Below, one piece after another: positions 6,579-13,740 of a stretch of DNA of 15,193 bases; position 1 is the first letter of the stretch, and each line of letters starts with the position of its first letter. Source of the stretch: a bacterium (GTDB lineage Bacteria; Spirochaetota; UBA4802; UBA5550); contig JAAENB010000746.1 of the NCBI GenBank assembly GCA_024224995.1, positions 1-15,193 on the forward strand, written 5' to 3'. Position numbers and translations under genes: made by a program. Under the pieces are notes generated by a model. That model ran no database searches. It was given only the letters and a program-made list of their open reading frames with translations, and was not told the DNA's origin.

Positions 6579-7880
6579 CTATTTTGTCAGCTGCTTAATC
6601 TTGGTATTAATCTCTTTCCTGGCGATAATATTCGTACCCAGGTAAAGCGCCAGGTGCGATAAGCTGCTAAAATTCGCCTTTTTATCGGAGAGGCGTTTCA
6701 TAATAGATGAGTATTTATAAAACTTTCTCCTGGCATTGATAGCGCCCTCTTTAAGTTCCAGCGCGGTCATTTGCGCGGGTTTGAACATAATCTCACCATA
6801 CTTAAACTGCTCATCGAGCCACCAGTTTTCCTGAACGAGGCGGCCTTCTTTTTTAAACCGTTCGTATAGGCGGGTGCCGGGCATGGGGTTTAAGGTGTTG
6901 AAATTAGCCAGGTAGAATTTATTCTCAAGAGCAAAGTCAACAGTTCTGTCAAAGGAGTCAATGGTGTCATGATCGTAGCCAAAAACAAAGGAGCTGTAGA
7001 TCATAATGCCGTTATCTTTGATCCTGCTGATATCATCGGAATAGTCATAATTTTTAATATTGGCGCCTTTACCCATTTGCTTTAAATTTTCACCGCTCAG
7101 GGATTCAAAACCAATGAGTGCGGCAATACACCCGCTTTTCGACATGAGCTTCAGCAGCTCATTGTCTTTCGCGATATCGAGACTAATCTGGCAGCCCCAT
7201 TTAATGTTCAGGGGAATAAGTGCTTTGAAAAATTCAATGGTGTTTTCCCTGTCGGAGAAGATATTGTCGTCAACAACCAGAACATACTTGCTGTTGCTTT
7301 CTTCAATTTCTTTAATAACATCAGCCGCGGGCCTGGACTTGTAGGTTCTTTTGTTAAAGGCGCTCACGGAGCAGAAATCACAATCAAAGCGGCAGCCCCG
7401 GTTAAACTCCACCGGGAATATTTTATTATATTTTTTGCCCTGAAATTTGCTTCTGTCGTAAGTTATGCCCGAGAGATCCATGGCAGCAGCATGCTGGTAG
7501 GTTCTTTTCAGTTTACCGGCTCTCGCGTCAGCAACAATTTCCTGCCACAGGTGTTCGGCTTCACCAATGGCAACGGAATCGGCGTGAACCAGGGCTTCTT
7601 CCGGCATAAAGGAAGGGTGATATCCCCCCATAACAACGGGAACCCCGCGCAGCCGGTAATTATCGGCAATGGCATATGCGCGTTGAATCGTAAAGGTCTG
7701 GGCGGTAATGGCAATAAGATCGGTATCCAGGTCCAGGGGGATTTCCTCAATGCGTTCATCAAAAACTTCAACTTCCACATCAGGAGGCGTAAGCCCAATG
7801 AGCACGGAAATCCCCAGGGGGTGGATACCGTCAGCAGAACGGTGTTCGCCCATATTAGGGCGGATAAATGTAATTTTCAA
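6579..7880 (-). CDS. B12-binding-type radical SAM enzyme (downstream paralogue)
   Basis: 433 residues from a TTG start, with AGGA 8 nt upstream. Residues 1-120 form a Rossmann-like cobalamin-binding-type domain (MGGYHPSF at 84-91, AIGEAEHLW at 104-112). The classical DxHxxG His ligand is absent, as in many class B radical SAM enzymes. The SAM-cleaving cluster motif is C163-x3-C167-x2-C170 in RGCRFDCDFCSV. Later segments typical of the barrel include VLVVDDNIFS, CIAALIGFESLS and MIYSSFVFGYD. The C-terminus has NPMPGTRLYERFKKEGRL, as in BchE and hopanoid-methylase-like relatives. Such enzymes perform radical methylation, ring closure or lipid modification; the substrate is unknown. The gene lies 27 nt after its paralogue and the two are probably co-transcribed. 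Confidence 0.9.
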   Translation of the reverse strand: MKITFIRPNMGEHRSADGIHPLGISVLIGLTPPDVEVEVFDERIEEIPLDLDTDLIAITAQTFTIQRAYAIADNYRLRGVPVVMGGYHPSFMPEEALVHADSVAIGEAEHLWQEIVADARAGKLKRTYQHAAAMDLSGITYDRSKFQGKKYNKIFPVEFNRGCRFDCDFCSVSAFNKRTYKSRPAADVIKEIEESNSKYVLVVDDNIFSDRENTIEFFKALIPLNIKWGCQISLDIAKDNELLKLMSKSGCIAALIGFESLSGENLKQMGKGANIKNYDYSDDISRIKDNGIMIYSSFVFGYDHDTIDSFDRTVDFALENKFYLANFNTLNPMPGTRLYERFKKEGRLVQENWWLDEQFKYGEIMFKPAQMTALELKEGAINARRKFYKYSSIMKRLSDKKANFSSLSHLALYLGTNIIARKEINTKIKQLTK

Positions 7881-7907
7881 AGTAGTGATCCTGTTGTTTT
7901 TATCGTA

Positions 7908-9236
7908 CTAAAAGTCTTTTCCTTTACCCATGGGCAGGCCCTGGCGTTTGGAAACATCAACGCGGGAAAGGTAGTTTACCAGGAAATAGGCAAAGGGATC
8001 TCCAAACTTGCCAAAGTTCGGTTTGCTGAAAAGCCGTTTAAAAATAGAGCCCCAGTTATAATAGCCTTTCCGGTATTTGAAACAGAGATCCGTAAGGTCT
8101 TTTGGCGTAAAATGTTTTGGCTGAAAAATAACATCACCGAATGTATAGTCATGGTTTAACCAGAATTTTTCTTCAATGAGTCTGCCTTCGTCCTTGAGCC
8201 GTTTGTAAATATCGGAACCGGGGAAGGGGACAATATGATTAAAGGCGGTAATGAAAAACTTGTGTTTCATGGCGAACTTATAGGTCTCTTCGAAAACATC
8301 AATCTTCTGGTCATCGTAGCCAAAAACGAAGGTAGCGTATATCCTGATGCCGTACCCGTGAATGGTTTCAACAGCCTTGTCCAGGTCAATATTCATATTG
8401 ACGCCTTTTTTCATGTTTTTAAGTGTTTCTTTATTGAGTGATTCAAAGCCAACAAGAACACCAAGACAGCCGCTCTTTTTCATGAGCTTCAGCATTTCCG
8501 GGTCTTTAGCCATGTTAATACTGCCCTGGCTCAGCCAGCGAATTTTGAGCGGGATGAGAGCGGTAAAGAGTTTTTTCGCGTGCTCCGGATTGGAGGCAAT
8601 ATTATCATCAACAAAAAAGTAATACTTGTATTTGTTTTTTCTAATCTCTTCAACAACGTCTTCAATTGGCCGGGGAGTATAGCTTTTTTGGTAAAACTGG
8701 CAAACGGTACAAAAGTCACACACAAAGGGGCATCCTCTGCCGGTTTCAACAAGACCAACTTCCAGGTAGTCCCTGCCTTTAAAGATGGTACGGTCGGGAA
8801 AGACTTTTTCAAGAGACGGTCTTTTCGCAGCCTGGTATCTTCTTTTGAGCTTACCGTTTTCAGCGTCTTTTAAAATATCAACCCACAGGTCATCGGCTTC
8901 ACCAATGGCAATGCTGTCGGCGTACTGAAGAACTTCATCGGAATTAAGGGTAGGGTGAAACCCGCCCATAATAACTTTAACCCCGCGATCGCGGAATTCT
9001 TTTGAAATTTCATAGGATCTTCTGGCGGTATATGTTTCAACGGTAATCGCCACAAGGTCAGTTTTTGTATCAAAATCTATTTCATTGAACCGGTCGTCGA
9101 AAAATTCTTTTTCAACGGAATCGGGAGTTAGAGCGGAAAGAGCGCCAATGGGGAGGGGCTCCATTTGCCAGGTTCTAACGTATTTTTGATCATCGGTTTT
9201 TCTGCCGATAGACGGCATAATAAATGTTACTTTCAT
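7908..9236 (-). CDS. B12-binding-type radical SAM enzyme (upstream paralogue)
   Basis: 442 residues from ATG, with GGGGA about 8 nt upstream. The architecture matches the next gene: an N-terminal cobalamin-binding-type domain (IMGGFHPT at 89-96, AIGEADDLW at 110-118, no DxHxxG), the cluster motif C169-x3-C173-x2-C176 in RGCPFVCDFCTVC, then YYFFVDDNIAS, GVLVGFESLN, IYATFVFGYDD and VPFPGSDIYKRLKDEGRL. An additional Cys (179) follows the cluster motif and is missing in the paralogue. The many aligned blocks show that the pair arose by duplication; the differing N-terminal entry segments suggest different substrates. A role in lipid or pigment modification is inference from BchE/HpnP-like relatives. 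Confidence 0.9.
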   Translation of the reverse strand: MKVTFIMPSIGRKTDDQKYVRTWQMEPLPIGALSALTPDSVEKEFFDDRFNEIDFDTKTDLVAITVETYTARRSYEISKEFRDRGVKVIMGGFHPTLNSDEVLQYADSIAIGEADDLWVDILKDAENGKLKRRYQAAKRPSLEKVFPDRTIFKGRDYLEVGLVETGRGCPFVCDFCTVCQFYQKSYTPRPIEDVVEEIRKNKYKYYFFVDDNIASNPEHAKKLFTALIPLKIRWLSQGSINMAKDPEMLKLMKKSGCLGVLVGFESLNKETLKNMKKGVNMNIDLDKAVETIHGYGIRIYATFVFGYDDQKIDVFEETYKFAMKHKFFITAFNHIVPFPGSDIYKRLKDEGRLIEEKFWLNHDYTFGDVIFQPKHFTPKDLTDLCFKYRKGYYNWGSIFKRLFSKPNFGKFGDPFAYFLVNYLSRVDVSKRQGLPMGKGKDF

Positions 9237-9524
9237 TGTTATTTCCCCGTTTATATTTAAAATAGGTGCCGGATAATAGACGTCCGTAATTCTTCTTAAG
9301 GTTTTACTGGTTGCATAGGGGGCTTTGTAGTTAGAAATATACTAAAAATACATACCTGAGAAAACCAAACTTTGCTTTAAAATTTTGTCATTAAAATTTG
9401 TATTACACTACACAAATAAAATTACAGGGGAGAGTGTCAAGAGAAAAAGTATATTCTCATAAAATATATCGTTTTCTTTTGTACAAAAAAACGATTTTGT
9501 TGAGGGGGACCGCCGGATTGATCT
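9237..9524. other. Intergenic region upstream of the radical SAM pair
   Basis: This 288-nt AT-rich stretch lies between the end of the GGDEF gene and the start of the radical SAM pair, all on the minus strand. No ORF is credible. It must carry the promoter of the radical SAM pair, but I see no convincing -35/-10 pair. It also contains the near-palindrome at 9468-9495. Confidence 0.4.
9468..9495 (-). terminator. 28-bp near-palindrome, possible terminator of the GGDEF gene
   Basis: ATCGTTTT (9468-9475) is mirrored by AAAACGAT (9488-9495), with a central palindrome TTTTGTACAAAA. The whole 28 bp is palindromic apart from two mismatched base pairs. It starts 29 nt after the GGDEF stop codon on the minus strand. 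A terminator or an operator are both possible. Confidence 0.4.
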
Positions 9525-10958
9525 TTACTGCTTTTTGGGGAAAACACAATTCCGCCCGTTCTCTTTTGCCAGCTTCAGCTGGTCGCTAACATCCTGCAAT
9601 AATTCACTGAGACTGTTTTGAGAGCGGAATTCGGCAACGCCGATGCTCACGGTAACCGAAACCTCTTCTCCCTGGTTCCCAATAGATGTTTGACCGGCAA
9701 TAGCCGAACGAATCCGGTCGAGGATTTGAAGGGACGGTTGTAGTGTTATTTCATTTAAGACAACACAGATTTCTTCACCGCCATACCGGGCAACCCAGTC
9801 GAGTTTACGGACATTATTCTGTATAGTTGAAGAAACTTCTTTTAAAATAATATCACCTGTGGGCCAGCCGTATTCTTTGTTTACATTTCCAAAGTGATCA
9901 ATATCAATGAGGGCAATAACAAATACCTGGGAAGTAATCCGGGCGTTCTCAAAGGTAATATCCAGGCGTTGGTCGAGATAGCGGCGGTTGAATAAGCGGG
10001 TGAGAGCATCCACTTCCGCTTTTTTCTTCATATCGTTAAATATGCGTCTGCTGCGCCTGGAGATCAATTGGGCCATCCTTTCGGAAACAACTTTGGTCAT
10101 ATTTTCAAAATTTTCGAGCTCAACATTCCCGTCATTTTGTATGGCATCACGCTCCATTTCAGTATAATGAACCACCCGGTTTCTCCCTTTTGCTTTTGCA
10201 GCATAGAGAGCCTGGTCCGCGCAGCTTACCAGGTCCTTGTACGGAACAGGCTTATCTATTGTGCTCATCCCAATGCTCACCGTTATTGATATATTCTCAT
10301 AAAGCGGGTCACGGCTAACAGCGTCGCACAGGAGTTCTGCCTCTGCAATGACGCCGGGTTCATCAATCGGGAGAAGCAGGGCGAATTCTTCACCGCCGAA
10401 GCGGGCAACATTGGAATAGTGCGTTGATTCCGAAACAATGAGCATTGCCAGTTTTTGCAGGATCATATCCCCGGCAGCATGTCCATGTATGTCGTTGATT
10501 GCCTTAAAATTGTCAATGTCAATGAGCATAAGGGAGAGCGGGGTTTCTCCGTTAATAGTTTCTATAAGCTGCTGCATTCTATGGAGAAATGCGCTGTAGT
10601 TAAACAAGCCCGTGAGGTTGTCAAAGGAAAGGGTTTTGTTTTTGTGAAGCCGTTCCAGGCGGTACCTGATGAGGGTTTCGGGAGAATTGATCAGGCTGAT
10701 ATCATCATATGGGGACAGGCTGCTTAGAACGTTCGGTATATCATATTGAGTCACCAGAACGAGAACCGGTATTTGTAATTGGGATTTTATTTCCAGGAAT
10801 TGTACCAGGTCCGTGCATTCCCGAATGTCCAGGATAGCCATATGAAAATCATTGGCTGCTATTTTTTCGGGCCGGCAATAGACCAGGGAGAGTTCGGAAG
10901 AGTTCCATGAACTTGATTGAAAGTTTTTAATAGTGCAGCCAATGGTATATTTGCTCAC
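9525..10958 (-). CDS. Tandem-GGDEF protein with degenerate receiver-like N-terminus
   Basis: 477 residues from GTG, with GGAGG 8 nt upstream. Residues 1-105 resemble a degenerate receiver domain (MAILDIREC at 40-48, VLVLVT at 65-70) without a clear phosphorylation site set. GGDEF 1 (about 112-266) has DNLTGLFN, the metal-binding LIDIDNF (145-151) and GGEEF (188-192), but HYSN stands where an RxxD inhibition site would be. GGDEF 2 (about 316-475) has DALTRLFN, LIDIDHF (350-356) and GGEEI (393-397), and it retains RKLD (384-387) as an intact I-site. Diguanylate cyclases make c-di-GMP from two GTP. The pattern suggests catalysis by domain 1 and product sensing by domain 2. No membrane segment is visible, so the protein is cytoplasmic. 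Confidence 0.93.
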   Translation of the reverse strand: MSKYTIGCTIKNFQSSSWNSSELSLVYCRPEKIAANDFHMAILDIRECTDLVQFLEIKSQLQIPVLVLVTQYDIPNVLSSLSPYDDISLINSPETLIRYRLERLHKNKTLSFDNLTGLFNYSAFLHRMQQLIETINGETPLSLMLIDIDNFKAINDIHGHAAGDMILQKLAMLIVSESTHYSNVARFGGEEFALLLPIDEPGVIAEAELLCDAVSRDPLYENISITVSIGMSTIDKPVPYKDLVSCADQALYAAKAKGRNRVVHYTEMERDAIQNDGNVELENFENMTKVVSERMAQLISRRSRRIFNDMKKKAEVDALTRLFNRRYLDQRLDITFENARITSQVFVIALIDIDHFGNVNKEYGWPTGDIILKEVSSTIQNNVRKLDWVARYGGEEICVVLNEITLQPSLQILDRIRSAIAGQTSIGNQGEEVSVTVSIGVAEFRSQNSLSELLQDVSDQLKLAKENGRNCVFPKKQ

Positions 10959-10981
10959 GAACCGTTCCTCCGGGGAATCTG

Positions 10982-11010
10982 TTTTGATATAGTTTTACTC
11001 TATATCAAAA
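10982..11010. promoter_or_regulatory. Perfect inverted repeat, candidate operator of the GGDEF gene
   Basis: TTTTGATATAG (10982-10992) and CTATATCAAAA (11000-11010) are perfect 11-bp arms around 7 nt. One arm covers most of the -10 box of the promoter at 10999-11027 and the other covers the expected transcription start. A dimeric repressor bound here would block initiation. Confidence 0.65.
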
Positions 11011-11027
11011 AATGAGCAAAGAGTCAA
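10999..11027 (-). promoter_or_regulatory. Sigma70 promoter of the GGDEF gene
   Basis: On the minus strand, TTGACT (11027-11022) and TATAGA (11004-10999) are 17 nt apart. The start site should be near 10992, about 34 nt before the GTG. The gene can therefore be expressed separately from the DUF6544-like gene upstream. Confidence 0.75.
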
Positions 11028-11055
11028 GACAAAATGACCGGATTCCGAAGCTCAA

Positions 11056-11892
11056 TCAATACGGTTCCGGCTTGTTATATTCAAGCCCCGTCAGTTCTAT
11101 TTTAACATAAGGAAAATCCCCGGATTCGGGGTGCCACACCGCGAAACCTTTCGTAGGAACCATTATCCCGTTAAATTCGCGGTATTCTTCAACCGGGACA
11201 GACCATTTTTCCAGGGAATGGAACCGGAATCTATCGCTAATAAAATTAACCAGTTGATTTTTTTTGTTAAAATGCAGAACCGCGGAAACCGTAAGATCTT
11301 TATGGTGAAGAGTAGCCCTGGCAGAATTATCATCAATCGCTTTCCATGAGATATTTTTATCAGCAAAGGCCCAGGGAAACCACATCATTTCATTAAAATA
11401 GCGGAGCAGTTCACCCTGGTCGAAATTAGGGCCTTCACCGCGGTCAATTTCAAAGGCCGAAAGGAGGTTCAGCACCAGGAGCCCTTTTTCACCGGTATAT
11501 TGATCCTGCACCCGCAGGGTAATCCCCGGAGCGGCACGAACATGGGCATCCCAGATGAACTCCTGTTTTTGAGTGTTATAATATTCCACCGCAGTAAAGG
11601 GCATCCACTCCGCGCCCGGTTCCGTACGGATAGCGCCGGTCTGTGTTAATCGGACAGTCCGGACAGGACTCTTCCCAATGATGCCGGTATAGCGCAGGTA
11701 ACGCTGCACCGGGGCAGGAAGGTGTTTAATATCATTTTCGTTTATGGGAGGCGGATCTTTTTTATCAATATTTGAGTATAGCTCAGTCACTTCCTGCAGA
11801 ACATGGCTGTTGAGCCTGTACGACAGAATAAGGATCGCCAGGAAAGTGACCCCAATAATGATTATCACCCCGATTCCTATTTTTTTAAACAT
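11056..11892 (-). CDS. DUF6544-like membrane-anchored protein
   Basis: 278 residues from ATG, with AGAGGT upstream. Residues 5-25 are one hydrophobic anchor (IGIGVIIIIGVTFLAILILSY region), with the bulk predicted outside the cytoplasm. The mature part has LPAPVQRYLRYTG (58-70), VRLTQTGAIRTEPGAEWMPFTAVEYY (80-105), EFIWDAHVRAAPG (111-123), a GELLRYFNEMMWFPWA block, and a C-terminal EYREFNGIMVPTKGFAVWH. I recognise these as the conserved blocks of DUF6544-type proteins, from memory and without an alignment. The function is unknown; the beta-rich pattern suggests a lipid-binding or lipoprotein-carrier-like fold. The gene follows the MarR gene on the same strand after a 208-nt gap filled with inverted repeats. 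Confidence 0.75.
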   Translation of the reverse strand: MFKKIGIGVIIIIGVTFLAILILSYRLNSHVLQEVTELYSNIDKKDPPPINENDIKHLPAPVQRYLRYTGIIGKSPVRTVRLTQTGAIRTEPGAEWMPFTAVEYYNTQKQEFIWDAHVRAAPGITLRVQDQYTGEKGLLVLNLLSAFEIDRGEGPNFDQGELLRYFNEMMWFPWAFADKNISWKAIDDNSARATLHHKDLTVSAVLHFNKKNQLVNFISDRFRFHSLEKWSVPVEEYREFNGIMVPTKGFAVWHPESGDFPYVKIELTGLEYNKPEPY

Positions 11893-11943
11893 GGTGTACC
11901 TCTTATTTTGGTTTTAGTGGTATATATATAATTGGTGCGCCGG

Positions 11944-11968
11944 CGCTTGAGGAACAGTTCCTCAAGCG
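11944..11968. repeat. 25-bp perfect palindrome upstream of the DUF6544 gene
   Basis: CGCTTGAGGAAC and its complement form 12-bp arms around a single A. It starts 52 nt upstream of the start codon, next to the AT-rich TATATATATA that could be a -10 region. A short GCGCCGGCGC palindrome (11937-11946) abuts it. It may be an operator or a transcript hairpin. Confidence 0.7.
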
Positions 11969-12006
11969 GCAGATGCAGTTGTTTATTGAAGAAACCAACT
12001 ACATTT

Positions 12007-12083
12007 GTGTAATGATCAGCTGCCCTTCAGGAAGGTGAAACAAGAATATTTTTACCTTTCTGAAGGGCAGCTGATCATTACAC
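12007..12083. repeat. 77-bp inverted repeat with 30-bp arms
   Basis: The arms (12007-12036 and 12054-12083) are complementary at 29 of 30 positions and are separated by 17 nt. Each contains TGATCA and CAGCTG. It lies 17 nt beyond the MarR stop codon. No T-run follows on either strand, so a simple intrinsic terminator is unlikely. A miniature inverted-repeat element or a processed RNA hairpin are alternatives. Confidence 0.85.
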
Positions 12084-12100
12084 GGGCGCAGTTACTAATT

Positions 12101-12586
12101 CTACCGCTTCCGATCCCCAATAAGCTCACAATATATCTCCTGAGCCCGGTTCCCAACCTTCATAATAAGCATATGAAGAAGGTCAATTTCTTCCATGGAG
12201 AGCCCGTCCAGAAGACCCGTAATAAAAGCAAGGTCCTTTTCAGTGCTCTGTTCCCAGAAACGTTCATTTTCTTCAGTGGTGTAAAGGCGCAGCTTTCTCC
12301 GGTCCAGGGGATCGCGTTCAATAGAAAGAAGCCCCTGTTTTTCAAGGAGCAGGGCCATGGCTTTCACGTTCTGATGCGAGCTGTTCAGCTGGGCAGCCAC
12401 TTCCTGAATGGTTGGGGCAGAATCGAAGAGGTGTACTATCACAGCCAGCATAAGCCACTGTTTGGTCGTGAGCCCCCGGGGGGCAAGTTCCCTGTCTGCG
12501 ATATATTCCCAGCGTTTTTCCAGGAGGAATATAAACCCGAATATTTCGGTTATTTTTTGGGTATTTGCTGTTTCACTGTTTTCCAT
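12101..12586 (-). CDS. MarR-family transcriptional regulator
   Basis: 161 residues from ATG 12586, with AAGGGA just upstream; a TTG start at 12634 would extend the frame through the operator and promoter. It has the MarR layout: helices for dimerisation at 8-30, a winged helix at about 40-105 with recognition region TIQEVAAQLNSSHQNVKAMALLLEKQGLL (59-87), the wing DPLDRRKLRLYTT (92-104), and C-terminal dimer helices. MarR dimers bind palindromes and release them on binding a small ligand. Likely targets are its own promoter and perhaps the divergent lipoprotein gene or the downstream DUF6544 gene. The ligand cannot be read from sequence. Confidence 0.92.
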   Translation of the reverse strand: MENSETANTQKITEIFGFIFLLEKRWEYIADRELAPRGLTTKQWLMLAVIVHLFDSAPTIQEVAAQLNSSHQNVKAMALLLEKQGLLSIERDPLDRRKLRLYTTEENERFWEQSTEKDLAFITGLLDGLSMEEIDLLHMLIMKVGNRAQEIYCELIGDRKR

Positions 12587-12602
12587 ATTTTTCCCTTGAA
12601 TG

Positions 12603-12634
12603 GGTAATGTATTACCTGTTTCAAAGAACGGCAA
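12603..12634 (-). promoter_or_regulatory. MarR promoter with overlapping palindromic operator
   Basis: GGTAATGTATTACC (12603-12616) is a perfect 14-bp palindrome starting 17 nt upstream of the MarR ATG. On the minus strand TTGCCG (12634-12629) and TACATT (12611-12606) are 17 nt apart, so the -10 box lies inside the palindrome. This is the usual geometry of MarR autorepression. Confidence 0.6.
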
Positions 12635-12683
12635 GCTTTTTTTTGTAAGCTGCTAAAAAAGTGTGAAAAATAATTATTTTTAA

Positions 12684-12711
12684 TTGACCGGTGTTGTTGT
12701 CGGTGTAAATA
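12684..12711 (+). promoter_or_regulatory. Putative promoter of the lipoprotein gene
   Basis: TTGACC (12684-12689), a 16-nt spacer and TAAATA (12706-12711) precede the lipoprotein start by about 90 nt. The -35 box is good and the -10 box is poor. The MarR operator lies about 70 nt upstream. Confidence 0.35.
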
Positions 12712-12801
12712 TTGTGGTCATCAAATGGCACTATAAATGGGTTTGGCGTGTAAAAAAAGCTCCATATATGAAGGTGCAAATTTTTAAAAGGAGAAGGAAG
12801 G

Positions 12802-13674
12802 ATGAAAAAAATCAACAAAATCGTACTGGCAGGATTATTTCTTGTGGGATCATTTTCTTTTTTTACCATGTGTGAGTCGGGAAATGATAATACTATGGAG
12901 GGGGAATTGAAAATCAGCCCGGCAGTAACCGGCAACGGGCAGACGTTCTCCATTACAGCAGATAAGTTAATAGATGGTTCGGCTTCTCATTCAACGGAGC
13001 TTCCGGCGGGAGATTCCTTAACGATCTCTTTTGCCAAAGTGGTGGAAGGGGTTAATCTCTCTGTTTCAGCTATGGGTTCTGTTACAATCGAACAGCGCCA
13101 ACATTGTACAATAATGGGGGGCGGAACAAGCGTATTCTGCAGCCAAACCGATGAGATTAAAATCAATCCTGCCGATGAGTATGGTGCTCTTGTGACCGTA
13201 AATATTTCATGGATTCCCCAGGTTGATTGTGATAACCTCAGTTCATTACGTACTAATTTAGAGGATTTCGCAGATAAGCTTGCCGCAGGATATGAGCAGG
13301 CAGCCAACCCCACACCCGCCGGCGCGGAAGTTCTTTTTGAGTCTCAAAGGGCTCAGGCTACTGTTGCATTACAAAATGCGCTCACGGTTTGTGCCGATTT
13401 GGGAAGACGTACCGATGGTGTCTTAATAACAAATCCATCCAATCCTGTTGGGAATTGCAGCAACCTTACTTCAATGCGATCTAATTTAGAGAGTTTTGCG
13501 GATACCCTTGCTGCGGGGTATGAGGAAGCTGCCGCTTCATCATATCCATTAACGAGTCCTGCGAATGCGTTATTGAATACGCGTATAAACCAGGCAAACG
13601 GGTATCTGAATAATGCCTGCCAGGCCTGTGGTGATTTAACAGGAAGGATTCAAACTGTTCAACCGGTTTTTTAA
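12802..13674 (+). CDS. Probable lipoprotein with duplicated Cys-bracketed module
   Basis: 290 residues, with AAGGAGAAGGAAGG before the ATG. Residues 1-23 form a hydrophobic export signal followed by Cys24; the lipobox FTMC is atypical because Met is at -1, so lipidation is likely but not certain. Residues 33-140 are beta-rich, with Cys102 and Cys113. Two related modules follow, 143-203 and 219-282. Each starts C-x-NL-(S/T)-S-(L/M)-R-(S/T)-NLE, continues FAD-x-LAAGYE-x-AA, and ends C-(A/G)-DL-x-GR. Paired Cys at the module ends (143/197 and 219/276) could form disulfides; Cys273 is extra. I do not recognise the family. An envelope or surface location is inferred. Confidence 0.82.
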   Translation: MKKINKIVLAGLFLVGSFSFFTMCESGNDNTMEGELKISPAVTGNGQTFSITADKLIDGSASHSTELPAGDSLTISFAKVVEGVNLSVSAMGSVTIEQRQHCTIMGGGTSVFCSQTDEIKINPADEYGALVTVNISWIPQVDCDNLSSLRTNLEDFADKLAAGYEQAANPTPAGAEVLFESQRAQATVALQNALTVCADLGRRTDGVLITNPSNPVGNCSNLTSMRSNLESFADTLAAGYEEAAASSYPLTSPANALLNTRINQANGYLNNACQACGDLTGRIQTVQPVF

Positions 13675-13695
13675 AAAACTGAATTAATCAAATGT

Positions 13696-13728
13696 AGTGA
13701 AACCGGGCAGCTTATTCCCGGTTTCACT
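13696..13728. terminator. Bidirectional stem-loop between convergent genes
   Basis: AGTGAAACCGGG (13696-13707) pairs perfectly with CCCGGTTTCACT (13717-13728) around 9 nt. It lies 21 nt after the lipoprotein stop codon and 12 nt beyond the stop of the convergent surface-protein gene. There is no immediate T-run on either strand. It may end both transcripts. Confidence 0.65.
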
Positions 13729-13740
13729 GCAGCCTTCCCC

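Noticed and set aside
7491..8159. 222-codon open frame on the plus strand
   Set aside because: It lies antisense across the two radical SAM genes, which have clear domain motifs; no ribosome binding site or recognisable protein.
12005..12607. 200-codon open frame on the plus strand
   Set aside because: It is antisense to the MarR gene and begins inside the long inverted repeat; its translation is not protein-like.
12587..12634. TTG-started 16-residue extension of the MarR protein
   Set aside because: The extension would run through the palindromic operator and likely -10 box, while the ATG at 12586 has a ribosome binding site and begins the conserved fold.
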